From Takakia lepidozioides (lineage: Eukaryota; Streptophyta; Takakiopsida; Takakiales; Takakiaceae), in the NCBI GenBank assembly GCA_030704615.1, contig CM060732.1, forward strand, positions 38,547,053 through 38,611,052: 64,000 nt of DNA, in the 5' to 3' direction. The position numbers and the translations under genes are program-made. Under the pieces are notes generated by a model that was not told the DNA's origin, did no database searches, and saw nothing but the letters and a program-made list of their open reading frames with translations. The number at the start of each line of letters is the position of its first letter. Position 1 is the first letter of the stretch. Shown here piece after piece: positions 22,915 through 34,261 of this stretch.

Positions 22915-23068
22915 ATCTGGAGCTATTCGCTCCAACGTTAGTGCCGCCTCCCAGGACGCCGTACATTGGCATGTCCCTAGTCCTGGCCTTCTTTTCTTGT
23001 AGGTGTGGTCATGAACCCAAATGGGGCGGTTACACCTGAGTATGCGCGGAAGGTGGTGGAGTTGGTCT
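22915..23068 (+). pseudogene. captured fragment of an SDR gene
   Basis: CTGGAGCTATTCGCTCCAAC begins a stretch that follows exon 2 of the SDR gene at 55777-55954: CACGCCGTAC-like sequence, then GTGTGGTCATGAACCCAAA, GCGGTTACACCTGA, TATGCGCGGAAGGT. Several substitutions and small deletions exist, one removing a codon, so translation would give VGVVMNPNGAVTPE then YARKVVELV and stop. It is fused directly to helicase motif II on its left. Source may be this SDR gene or a paralogue. Confidence 0.8.
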
Positions 23069-23308
23069 GATTTTTTCCTACAAGTTCACTTGTGTCGATG
23101 TATTTGAGCTTCACGTAAAGTAGTGGAAGGAGATCATTGCCACATGTAATATACTTATCTATGAAGGTTGTGATTTCGTCATTACTATTTTTGCCATAAA
23201 TTGGTGCATTTGCTATCCATAACATACCGTGGTCATGTTCACTTCCTCTACTTTGAAATTTAGTGACAAAGAAGTAGTCTTGTATGGGACAAAAAATACT
23301 TGCATACA
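23069..23308 (-). pseudogene. Helitron Rep (HUH) domain fragment, antisense
   Basis: On the minus strand: DYFFVTKFQSRGSEHDHGML, then WIANAPIYG..NDEITTFIDKYITCGNDLLP. The HDH in RGSEHDHG is the HUH metal-binding motif of Helitron Rep, and the AP and FIDKYI-C blocks follow as in the family. The downstream catalytic tyrosine region is absent. Orientation is opposite to the helicase fragments, so the element is rearranged. Confidence 0.75.
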
Positions 23309-23460
23309 AGACTTGTCAAATGGGGGGACTCCACAGTTGACAATATGATAACACATGATAATACACATGATAATACATGGCAGAAGGGTTCCCAACGGAA
23401 TGGACAATTAGAACACTTGGGAGGTCTATGCACTTACCAGCATCCAGGACAAGCACTTTG
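23309..23460 (+). pseudogene. captured fragment of the ABCC gene (intron plus exon end)
   Basis: 152 bases match 35828-35979 with two differences seen (A for T near 23354, C for G near 23396). The source spans the end of the NBD2 exon (minus strand, KVLVLDA) and the start of the last intron (GTAAGTGCATAG). Retention of intron sequence shows a DNA-level copy. On its right it joins the HET arm at 23461. Confidence 0.9.
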
Positions 23461-23802
23461 AAATTTGGATAGAATCATCATCTTGTGTACTAGCATCCAT
23501 TCATATCATACATATTTGACACATTCATCCATGATGTTCATTGTATTTGGACAAGTTTGGAGGTATCATCCATGGAAAAACATGAATTTACGACAAAAAT
23601 ATTATATTATATTTTTAGAGGTAAAAAATATAAAAATTCGCCAAAAATGAGAACAATGCTCTCGCCATAAATATTGTTGTCATGTTTATGAAACATATAA
23701 AAGTAATACCTCCGAAGTATGGCTTGTAGAAGTCTCAAGCTGCAAATATACCATACTTGTAGCTAAGAAAAAGTATAGTGTAATAGCCAAGTTCCACGAG
23801 TT

Positions 23803-26411
23803 TCACAAAAGACACCACCTCGTTTTCTTGTGCAAAAATTCACACCGAATTGAAGTATGAGTGGCGTCGTTGCCCACGTCTCCATCTGTACCTGCCTTGT
23901 CACCTTCATCTCCAATTGAAGCCTTCGCCAGAGCGCCAGTGACAACCGACTCATCGTCTTCGACATCCTTCCGAGAGCCGTCGAGCAAGGCGGAAGGATT
24001 CATCAACACAACGCTTGCGAGGCATTCATGGCGCAAGCGTATGTACTTAACTCTATCTCCACTATCCCGCTTCACCCCCCGGACAATCCCGATCACGGCG
24101 TCGTGCGAGGGTCGTCTTAAAGATGCATGCATGTAATTGGTTTTCTCCAAAAAATCTTCAATCTCCACCTTTCCTCTGGGAAAGCCCAAGGTGGCCTCAG
24201 CCTCCTCGCGTCGCTCGTCTTCGAACGTCGTCCTCATTATGACCGCGTAGTCCTCTCCCCGTGCCCAATAAAGAGGTTGCTGCAGCTTTTCCCGGTTTGG
24301 GATGATGACATTGATTTGTAAGATGAGGGGCTCCCTACCGGCTTGAGGGATATGGGCGGTGAATTGGGTGGAGAAGGCTGTTTGGTCGGTGACAGGTTTT
24401 GGGATGAAGAGTCCAGGCAATTTCAGGGATAGACCCTTCGGGGTTAGAGTCGCCCGCCCAAAGACATCCCTGACGAAGCCGTCCTTAGGTATCCCCAAAA
24501 GAGATTCCGGCGCCCATCGGAAGCCTTCTTTTTGTACTCGGGCATGCGTGTTGAAGATGATGTCGGAGGGATATTCCTTCAGCATGGACAGGAAGATCAC
24601 CATACGCTGCTCTTCAAGCTCTTTTCCCTTCCCAGCGGCATCTAGAATATCTTTCGGATCTAGGCCCAATAAACCGCAAATGCACAGCGTCTGATCAGCC
24701 AATTTTGAAGTCGTGCGGAACTGGAGCTCCGCGACCATCGGCACCAATGCATGGTCGATGGTCTCAAAAAGTCCATCCTTGAGGAACTCAGCAAAGATAA
24801 CAAACATTTCCATACCGTTCGTGAACAATTTATTTGGGAACGTGATGCAGTGCCCGTCCTCGGTCGACTCATCCTCGGTCGACTCGTCCTTGTCGTCGTA
24901 GCCCAAGATATCTTCACGAAGTCTTAGTGCTTGATCTTTAAACTGCAAAAGCAACTCGTTTGCGAGGATTCCCTCCTGGAATGTCCACAACCGATGGTTC
25001 CAATTGCAGAAATACAGACAGACACTCTTCTGGAGGTCGTTCGCTGTTGATGGCACTCTTCGAATGTCAGACGATAGCACGAGCACCGCAGACGCATATC
25101 TATAAGTACCTTTTAGTCTCCGGATGGCAAGCTTTCGATGCGACTCTAGATCTTTCGCGACAGGTATACAGAGAGTGTCCATCCAAAAGTGGCTTGGGTT
25201 GCCCTTCGCCTTGCCAGATTCTGCAGCTGCGTTCACCATCTTTTGAATCTGTGATACTTGGCATCGCCGCAAATAATTATGAGTCCGATTGCCCATTCCA
25301 TCGGCCCACCTGTTCATACAAGTTTATCAGTTTCACAAATTAAGTAAAGCCAATTCGATCGGTTGCTGAGGTAGGAAGCTTACACGTGGGAGATTGCTAT
25401 GTACTGTGGTGAATCCGACTTGTCCTTATCAAAGGTCGCAACTTGTAGTTTCTGTTCCGCTTCGCTCCAGCAGATGACTGGCGTACCTTTGGCGTCCATG
25501 ATTGCAACGACACGACTCACATCGACGTAGACATCTTCGCAGCCATCGCAGTTTTCCGCATGTGCCGTCTCGTACGTCGACTCATCAATATTTTGCGCGA
25601 CACACATGTCCTCCGTGCAACCCCTGCTCGCGTGCAACTCTTTCCCCTGCGGATTCGGTAACGCTGCGATATAGTAATGCCCATCGATGCCCATATCCGA
25701 GAGACTTCTCCGAACATCCATCGGACACCAACCTTGCGCCAGCATCCGATTCTTCAAAAGGATGGAATACCCCCACCTGCTCGCGGTGCGTCTAATGTCG
25801 TGGAACGACAGCATGGCTTGCTTGAGGGTATACCCGAGCGCGATGATGGACATGGAGATCTCCTCGGTGAGCGGCCATTTCGCGTGCTCAGGTTTCGGGA
25901 TCTCCGTCTCCAGACGAGGACGGCCGTGCGTGGGGCAATAGTAGTTGACGTACTTTGATAGCTCCCTCAGGATGGTCTCCGTCTCCTTGAGCCGCCTTTC
26001 CAAACGAGTCTTGTGTCGATCCTTCTCTTTCTGGACCTCTCGCCTCCATTTGCGTATCTTGGACGGCAGACACTTGGTTGTAATGTACCTTTTGCTTTCA
26101 TCTAGGAATTCGGCGGGGTTCGCTTTGACCCCGTTCACTGCGAGGACTTCGATCACGCACCCAAAGTAGAGCCAAGTTTGGAAAAAGTCTCGCACTTCAG
26201 CTGCGGATCTACCGCCAAACGAATTTTCACCTCGCAGGTCTTCTTTGGACCAGTTCCGCCGACTCGGATAGCATAGGAACCCGCCTTTTCCAGAACGGTA
26301 CTCAACGGATGTGGCATTTGGGACCCGGATATGTTGAACGCCGTCTGGCAGAGCGAAGTGATCCATATTAAGCAGCACACTATCTCGCAAAACCTTTACT
26401 ACCACAAGCAA
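23803..26411 (-). CDS. HET-domain protein, copy 2
   Basis: Exon 1 is 26411-25384 and exon 2 is 25309-23803, joined over a 74-base intron (GTAAGC...AACAG) into 845 codons. The junction gives YIAISHVWADGMGN. FWMDTLCIP and the AVLVLSSDIRR block are kept. Most residues match copy 1. Differences include Ala for Ser in the first HET block and an exact small duplication (ESTEDESTED) not present in copy 1. No stop or frameshift is seen, so both copies look selected or recently duplicated. The promoter side (26412-27112) is shared with copy 1; the 3' side joins dispersed-repeat sequence. Confidence 0.85.
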
Positions 26412-26580
26412 TAGTTAAATTTTCCCCTGGAAAGATGGTCTTGTAATATTATAACATTAGCGCTTTTCAATCCACGATGGTTGAAACACGAACTGCGTCA
26501 AGCAACAAACACCGGATGCCGGAGATTAGTTCAGAACAACTTACGCACACGGCCACAAATCACTGGAGGGAGGAAACAAC

Positions 26581-26829
26581 ATGGTGCAGATTTGTGAAAT
26601 CAGGGCAGAAGTAAGCCCAACTGAGGTCAGAAGGGATACAATACCTTGGATGGCGAGAACAGCGCCCTGTGATGTCGAAGGAACGATTGCAAAGGCTTGT
26701 TCAATATATACTGGCAAACACAGGAGAAGAAGGAGTCAAGGAGAGGTAGGAGCCAATTTAGCAGCTGACAAAAGGGCTAGGTATTCAGATTCATACAAGA
26801 AACAATGCTGTAGAACATGGTGGATTTAA
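26581..26829 (+). other. short frame conserved between arms, copy 2
   Basis: Counterpart of 7371-7123. The 82-residue translation (contains MARTAPCDVEGTIAKAC and YSDSYKKQCC) is nearly unchanged between arms. Not recognised. It overlaps the HET leader on the opposite strand. Confidence 0.2.
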
Positions 26830-27345
26830 AAAGTGAAGCAACCAAGGAGCTACAGGTACAACGTTAGCTTCAGTCATGGGACAGTATGGTAAACACAGTG
26901 GATTAAGCTCACTGGCACCTCATGCTCAGTGGTAAACGCAGGACTGGAATAATGCACACAATGCATGCAATCTGGAAGCAAAGCAACTAAGGGAATTCCA
27001 CAGACTCAACATGATCAAAACCAGATTAGAAAAGGGCAAGGGGGCAATGCAAGAGACTATGGGAACATCACCTGGAGCAACTCGAACTTGGGCTCTTCGA
27101 AAAGCGGATGGGCATAGGGTGGGCTAATACACCTTACTACATAAGCGCCCCATATCTAATTGTTGGGCCATAGTAATTTCTGGACCACTCTCGAATCAGG
27201 TCCCGAATGAAACTGCTCTACATATCATATTTGGTATTATACATATTTGGCCTGAGGTTGAACGTCAAGCCTAAGAGAATATTGTCTCTAGCATAAAGAA
27301 TCTTATCTTGAGGATAAAACGATTATTTTAATAATGTCTTGGAAA

Positions 27346-27964
27346 AATATCTTATCTGGAGATTAAATATTAGTCTAAAGTCCTATGGGTTTTGGCATGT
27401 TGTCTTCAGGTCATAGTACAATGTGTTTTGCAATCTTTTCCAGAATGGCTCTTTTTGGCTTCCGTACCTGTGGAGCCCACAGGGTATCGATGGAAGCACG
27501 TTGGTGATAAATGGCACACAGTCGCAGGCTTGGGCCTTCCTGTCCTGTCCTGGACTCCTGGCAGCAGCAGCGAATCATGCCGACAGGCCACAGCCCTGTT
27601 TCTCATGTTATTACATACCTTAGTGGGAGGGCTAATCCCGCAGTGAAGCGCCAAATATTTATTTTCTTTACAACAAAACACTTCGGCACAACTTCAGGAG
27701 ATTTCTAGATTTTACAGCACTGCCACGAGGAGATTTTAAGTAATTCGGTGGTGACTCCCTACATGAACTTGCTCTATCTACTGTACCAGACGTGATAATA
27801 GAATTATATACCAACAGTCAGCTCAGATGGTGGAGTGCGCACGGAGTGTCACCCATGATTCTGGGGTCAATTTTCCTACTGACGGGTGTGGTATGGTTCC
27901 TGGGCGGTGTCCCACTCATTGGCCTCCATGCTGCATATATGAAAGAGGTTATTTTTTCACTCAC
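27346..27964. other. right-arm-specific sequence
   Basis: No match in the left arm was found. Frames up to 91 residues exist on both strands (27392-27708) and are not recognised. Confidence 0.3.
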
Positions 27965-28250
27965 TTACCAGTGTTTTTTTTTTGGCGAAAAATGGCCAAA
28001 TGGCGACCTAAAAACATTCAAATGAATAATTCTGTCGCAAATTCCCTGTTTTTTCATGGATGAAATCGCCAAACTTCTACAAGGGGGAAAAAAAAAAGGT
28101 GGTTGAATTCACCAGATATGGATGATATAAATGGATGAAAGTACATATGAGGATGATTCTATCCAAATTTTCAATGGATGAACAGAATATATAGCTATTT
28201 TTTGTAACCACTCGTGCTATTTTTCACATTTAAGAAAAAATCACTGCTCA
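27965..28250 (+). repeat. dispersed repeat family, copy 4
   Basis: Shares TTTTTTCATGGATGAAATCG, CGCCAAACTTCT, ATATGGATGATATAAATGG and CACTCGTGCTATTTTTC with 4200-4445 in the same orientation. Confidence 0.65.
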
Positions 28251-28574
28251 CTACTAAGGGGCCTGATTTGTGAGCTGTCGCTCCCAGGTGTTTCCTTTTT
28301 TTCAAAAAACAAAAAAATATAAATAAATTATGTGGGGAGTCATGAGAGCATCTGGTCAATCATCAAATGCAGCCAATTATTCTAGGATTTCACAGAGCTA
28401 AGGAAAATATTTTCCTAGAGCTTTATGCCTTGAAACATGTATTTGGAGAATTGATATTTGGAGTTTGTTTGAGATTTTAGGCCTTTTTTTATAAAATTTT
28501 TAGAATTTCGGCCGTTTTCCCTAAATTTTCACTTAATTATTAGGCAGATTCTTTTTAATTATTTAGTGCCGGAT

Positions 28575-28880
28575 CAGCACAACCTTCCAGAGGGTACTCT
28601 AACATTATTTGGATTAAGCAATTTTAAACTTGGCATGCACAACCTTCCGAAAGGTAACCATTGGAGATGACAGGATGGCAAAAACAACCTTCCGTAAGGT
28701 ATTACACATATTTGTTTGGATATTATGTAAGTTAAAAAATGATCTAAACAACCTTATGGAGGGTATACCAATATGTTTGGATCGAGCAATTTTAAAATTG
28801 ATATATTGTTTTGTTTATATTCAATCTTAAAATGAGCCTTGTTAGAGTTAACAATTTTAGAATACCCTCTGGAAGGTTGT
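28575..28880 (-). repeat. CCTTCCGGAAGG-type minisatellite, right arm
   Basis: Five units (ACAACCTTCCAGAGGGTACT, ACAACCTTCCGAAAGGTAAC, ACAACCTTCCGTAAGGTATT, ACAACCTTATGGAGGGTATA, CCCTCTGGAAGGTTGTT) match the reverse complement of part of 4685-5335. The array is shorter than in the left arm. Confidence 0.7.
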
Positions 28881-29208
28881 TCTTATCATTCCCCCAAATT
28901 GCATAATGGTGAAATGCGTGCAAGGTCCGGACAGGGAAGGGCAAAGGGTAAAGCAAAAGTTTATGGGCCATGCGCGAGCCAGTATTGGCGAGCTACACGA
29001 AGACATGGAGGGGCAGGCCCACGTGTGTGGCCAGGCGTGCGAAGCCTCGGGAGGTGCGCTGCTGGTAGACGCGCTGCAGGGAGACTAGGGAGCCACCGTC
29101 ACTACGACGTTGCTACCGACAATTCGCGGGGGCCTTCACACAACATGGGGTCAGTGTTTTTCTTAAGAAATTTGGAAAATAGCACGAGTGGCTACAGAGA
29201 TTTGCAGG

Positions 29209-29828
29209 ATATGTCTGACCGGCGGGAATGGCGCATGTGATGGTCATCCTCGGCGATGGAAGAGGACTGGATCTCGAGGATCTGGCAGCGGCGGAGAGCC
29301 CAATGATGAGGCGACGATCTGAGCGGGGCTACCGCCTGGCGACGCGTGTGCGTGACGAAAATGGGGCACACCTGAAGGACAAAGAAGTTTTGATGCTTGG
29401 CAGTGTCCCTGCCTTGTTCCGGATAACCCAGGTTATGTGTGTGGTGCTAGCAGCTCTGTGGATTGTATTTCTCCTCACGGTTGCGGACCTGAGCAGAACA
29501 CATGGTACCTGCTTGCGGTTGGCGGTCTCGGCATGATCCAAAATGTGGTGGTTGCAGGGGCAAGTCGGGGACAAAGCACAACAGGCATTCAATTGACTAA
29601 AATTGAGTCATTTGAAAGGTCATGGATGCATTGATGGATCTTGAAATAAACCATGAAACTGTCGGGAGGTCTCTGCTTAAGGAATTCTTTAATGGGAACG
29701 TACGACCTGCAGAAAAAAGCTGGTGGGATGGCACGAACAAGCAAGCATACGAGAGCGATAGGCGCAGGAAGAGGCCTGAGAGCTTGCGATATGGTGCTCC
29801 TTCCGCATTCCAGTCTCATCAGATATGA
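29209..29828 (+). pseudogene. fungal-type membrane protein, truncated copy
   Basis: Matches the left-arm gene from VMVILGDGRGLDLEDLAAA to SFQSHQI at the end. The first two thirds are missing: upstream of 29209 the sequence switches to that of left-arm position about 4405 (shared GCAGGATAT at the junction). The C-terminal frameshift before LMDLEINHETVGRSLL is also here, with a further 6-base deletion at the same place. It cannot encode the full protein. Confidence 0.8.
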
Positions 29829-30361
29829 CTTGCGTTTGAGCTATAGGGATGGGGGGCACGGTTCTAAATTTTCCCTATGCATCATTATCGAAAGTCATGA
29901 AATTTTTTCCTGCTAGACAGTTTTATTTGTGTCCTCTGTTTTTCCTATCTACTAGTCAAAGTCATGTTGTGGTTTTGTTAGTTCTATCAAAGATTTGTAT
30001 TCACGAGCTCAACTCAGTCAAGTACCATAAGGATTGCACCACCAGCTGTAACCATGAAGACCTTTCATCTCTGATGCTTGTAGGCTGCTTGACTATTTAT
30101 CGAAACCTGGCTCACATGCAGATGTGTAGTCCTGCGTGCATTACTGCATCAGGAAGCGAGAGTTTCAAGGGAGCGAGAGACTCAACTAGCACATTTTTAT
30201 CAGCAATCAGGATCTCATGTGGCAGTATCAATTGGTATATTGTAGCAAAATCAGTCCCTCCAAAGGCAAATTGCTGTTTCAGCTCCACGTGTGACTGTGT
30301 GAAGTTTTTTCAAAAGACCTGTGCAATTGTCAAGTCTGTATCATATCTGCCCTCCCTTCCA

Positions 30362-31149
30362 AAATGGGCCTAGAGGCCGTTTAGGGGTTAAGCACTCCTC
30401 AAAAGGTGCAGTGTCACAAAATTTACATGAGCAGAATAGCTAATGAAGCAACAATCATTTTTTTCTTAAAATTAAAAAGGGGAAGGAAGCTTCCCTGTAA
30501 ATCATTTTAATAAAACATGGAAAATTTAACCATGTGGGGTCCATGATAGATACATCAGGAAGATGGGATAACACCCTAATCCAGCCATCATAGGCAAGCT
30601 GTAAACTGAACACCCAATCACCGAGGATCACTTGTGCAAAGCACATAATTTTTGAAATTGCGGATGTACTATATATTGGTTATCAAAGTACATATCATCC
30701 CACTTCTGCTCAGTAGGACGGTCCCTCCTGTAAAACCAATTAATATTTTTAATATTTGATGCATCCCCCGAAGGAAGCGTAAATTATGGTGTCTCTTCAC
30801 CCAGAAGGCCCTTGATGGCCTCTGTTGAGCAATAGGCTCTGTTGGGCCGTGTCTGATACAAGGGTCTGAATATGACAGTCTCTGGGGGATCTGATACTGT
30901 TTGCATGGGAATAGCAAACCGACTACTATACAATTCAGCTCCTGGAACAACAATAACATCAAACACCTAGCAGTAAATATGATTTTTGACATTGCTTGTG
31001 ACATCTCCAATCAGTTAGTTGGTGGTTACTCAGTTGGAGATTATTTAGTTGGTGATCAATTTACGAGTGCTTTACAGTAAATCGTCAGAAGTGCCACAAC
31101 CTGTCACAAATGAACCTCGACTAGTTACCCGACAATATTTCCTTGAAGA
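30362..31149. other. flank between the inverted arm and the LINE
   Basis: Homology with the left arm ends at 30361. The stretch 30455-30520 read on the minus strand is a diverged retroposon tail (AGGGAAGCTTCCTTCCCCTT then A-rich). A 113-residue minus-strand frame at 30669-31010 is not recognised. Confidence 0.4.
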
Positions 31150-31459
31150 TTTCATAGAAAACTTCACTCTCTCTCTCTCGTTTCTCTCTCTCGCGCGCGC
31201 GCGCGGCAGCACGTCGGTGCGCTAGCGCCACCTCCACCACACCATGACGTCCAAACGCTAAAGGACGGTTGCCGACGAGGCAGACTACCCGTCTCTCTCA
31301 CGTCGATCTAATTCCCCTCTGCTTCTTCTTTCTGCCCCTGTCTCTCAACATGCCTTTCATTGGCATCAGTACTCCACAAGGAGTACTGATGTTCAAACGC
31401 TTTGGGACCAAATCACCATCTTACAAACGAAATGCATCTCGGGAGAGACTCTGCAGCAA

Positions 31460-32236
31460 GTGCTCACTGCCCGCGACAATGACTCGGAGAAGCGGTTGGC
31501 TTCCCTAGACAAAGACTGGGAGACGCGGATAGCTTCCCTTAACAAAGACTGGAAGAAGCGCTTGGATTCCTTGGACAAAGATTGGCAGAAACGCATGACA
31601 GACAGAGACACAGACTTGGAGAACAATATGTCAGTTCACGATAGCGTTTTGCAGGCGTCTCTTCATGAGTGCATTAGCAAACTTCAAGGTCTGTCGAAAC
31701 ATCTCAATGACAAATCCACACATACGCGTCTTTCAAAATTTGAAGGCGAAGTGAAGACCTTTGCAAAGAAGAGCCTCCCAGATCCCCTTACGACAAGCAT
31801 CCACCTACAAATGGAATCCCTTAGCAAAGAGCTGGAAACACACAGAATTGCGACGTCTACAATGGCTCGAGAGCTCCAAGCTCACAAGGCAGAGGCCTCC
31901 TCCTGGGCTAAAATAGTTAAGGGGAACACATCCAACAACAATCCTCATTCTCTAGAGATGACAGTCTCGGCTACCTTACGAGATGAACAGCAACGGGCTT
32001 TTAAAGCCCTTAACATCAGAATCACTGGGAAGCTCAGGGCAAGGTACATTTGGTGTCACATTAAAGGCTACAACATCCTGCTGGCGGGATGTTATTTTGC
32101 TCCTGCTGCATCTCCGCGCAGTGGCCTACATATTCGAACAGATTCACCATATGTTCCTTTGGAAGACGATACGGCCCGTCTCCGTACCCCACACATGGAT
32201 ATTTTCTTGGTTGGAGATTTCAACGCCTGTACATAA
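31460..32236 (+). pseudogene. LINE ORF1-like coiled coil fused to endonuclease
   Basis: The 258-residue frame opens with four copies of an 11-residue unit (SLDKDWEKRxA-like, residues about 10-52), then heptad-like coiled coil to about residue 150, then AFKALNIRITG, the start of an ORF1p RRM-like domain. Immediately after, it becomes endonuclease (GYNILLAGCYFAPAASP, DIFLVGDFNACT). The rest of ORF1p and the first endonuclease residues are absent, so an internal deletion has fused ORF1 and ORF2 in frame. Confidence 0.7.
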
Positions 32237-33136
32237 TCACTACAGGCCCCCACCTTCAACCACACGGATCCTCTACACATCCAACGCTCGCATACGAAAT
32301 TGGAGAGACAAAATGCAGATTCCTCTTGCGAAATCACAAGCTACGGTCACCATCTACTCAAGTTTTGTGAAACTCAAGGGATTGTCATTTACAATGGAAC
32401 AACCAACTTCAAATCCTCCAACCAGTTCACTTGCCACACGTACAAGGGCCAAAGCGTGGTTGACTATCTCTTGGGGAGCCCCAACAAGTCTGAAAGAATA
32501 AGCTCTTTTTTACATCACGAGATACCCGGATTTTGATCACTCTTGCCTTTCCTTTGCAATTTCTTCCATCTCCCTCCTAGTGAGGATTCCCTCTCGTCTC
32601 TTCCCTTACACCCACGTATCCACTTTAATACCCCTTTCTCTCACTTACACGACGCCGAGTATGAAACATACCTAGCGTCAACCCTCATTTCCATTCTACA
32701 TCTACGATTTCCTAACGACAAGGCTACACATTTTACTCAAGCCCTTTGGGACTCAGCCCTGCGATCATTTCCCGTCACCCTTCCATCTACTTCCTTACCC
32801 TTCTCCACTCGTCATTACGCACCATTTTATGATGAGGAATGCAAGATTGCTAGACGTCACATCAAATCTTTACTGCTTGATACCAATTCTTCTCCAAAAT
32901 CCACTAATCTTGCTCTTAAGCACTATAAGTCCCTCATTAGATCCATAAAGCAAGCCTACACTATCAAGTTGCAATCTTCTTTCCTTGCTAAAATCAGATT
33001 TTATCCTCGTTCTTTTTTGTCCCTCCTTAAACCTCATAGAGACCCCCCCCCCCCCCCCCCATCATTGACATTCACGTCTGGCATGAATATGCACAGTCTT
33101 TGTACCATTCCCCAACCCAAACTCCTTCTCGTGTAA
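32237..33136 (+). pseudogene. LINE ORF2: endonuclease end and linker
   Basis: After a frameshift the endonuclease ends as YGHHLLKFCETQGIVIYNGT, then FTCHTYKGQSVVDYLLGS. The linker follows at 32543-33136 (PFYDEECKIARRHIKSLLL, KIRFYPRSFLSLLKPHRDP). Confidence 0.7.
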
Positions 33137-33175
33137 CCTCTAAACCCCTTCACTTCTCTTTCTTTACTACGGCCA

Positions 33176-34261
33176 ATGTCAGTAAGGCAATTAAGAAGCT
33201 ACAAAATTGCAGAGCAGTGGACATTTCAGGGACTTCAGAGTGAATTCATCAAGTATGTTGCACCTACTTTAGCCCCTTTTATAGCTAATCACTTCAATGA
33301 GGTGGTGCAACGGGGCTTTCCAACAAAGTGGACAGAGCATTATCCACCCACTTTTCAAGAGCGGTGACAGGCTCGCACCGGCAAACTATCGCACTATCAT
33401 GGTGTCCTCATTACTTGCTAAATTGTTTGGGGCAGTAGTGGCCATGGAACTGGATGATTGGGCTGAGTCCTCTCACATTCGTGCTGAGGGACAGGTTGGT
33501 TTCCGTCGCAACACCACTATTGACCACATCTTCACTCTTCAGGTTATGGTGGAAAATGCACGCTATGACAAAAGAATGGTCTATGTTTGTTTCGTGGACT
33601 TTCACAACGCCTTTGATTCAGTTCCTCGGGACCTTCTCTTCCAACGGCTCCATAGAGTGGAAGTCCCTCCAAACATCCTTTGTACCATCTCTTTTATGTA
33701 TGAGATTGTTACTGGCATTGTTAACGTCGCTGGTGAATTGTCAGCCAAGATCCGCAACAACACTGGAGTCAAACAGGGCTGCCCCTTTTCACCTACCCTG
33801 TTCGGGATCTACATCGACGCCTTGGAAAATTACATATCAAAAAAACCATGGGGGTGGGGGTACCATTGGATGGGGGACCAACCCAATCAGATCTCCTCCC
33901 TGCTCATGATGTTGCCCTTGCCATTTTGGCACAATCCCCGGTCTTTCTACAACGCCATCTCAAAATTTTGGAACAATTCTGCAAAGACTATGGGATGCAA
34001 GTCAATCTTAGCAAGACCAAGATCATGGTCTTCAATGGCCAGGCTGATCGTAAATTCATCTTCAACCAGCAGGAAATTGAGATTGTGAAATCATACCGGT
34101 ACCTGGGTCTGGTTATCCACTCCCCTAAGTTTCACTTTGCAGCCACTGCCTTGGACAGATTGACTAAAGGTAAGGCGGCCTCCGTCCGCCTTCAGGCCAA
34201 ATGCAAGCAAATACATCTGCAGCATCCCCCGACCAAAAGTGGCTGTTTGACACCGTCGTAA
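33176..34261 (+). pseudogene. LINE ORF2: reverse transcriptase, catalytic motif lost
   Basis: Motif A (VCFVDFHNAFDSVPRDLLF) and motif B (GVKQGCPFSPTLFGIYIDAL) are well kept in the 33297-34088 frame. After a frameshift, the place of the catalytic FADD/YADD box reads LPAHDVALAILAQSP, with His for the first Asp. Then MQVNLSKTKIMVFNG and YRYLGLVIH follow as in L1-type enzymes. The enzyme is dead on two counts. Confidence 0.85.

Larger units (their letters stand above)
23461..30361 (-). repeat. right arm of the inverted duplication
   Basis: Reverse complement of blocks from 1413-10482. Compared with the left arm it lacks the equivalent of 2557-4404 (junction near 29209) and 6183-6864, and carries its own stretch at about 27346-27960. 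The HET gene is complete; the membrane-protein gene is cut to its last third. Confidence 0.85.
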
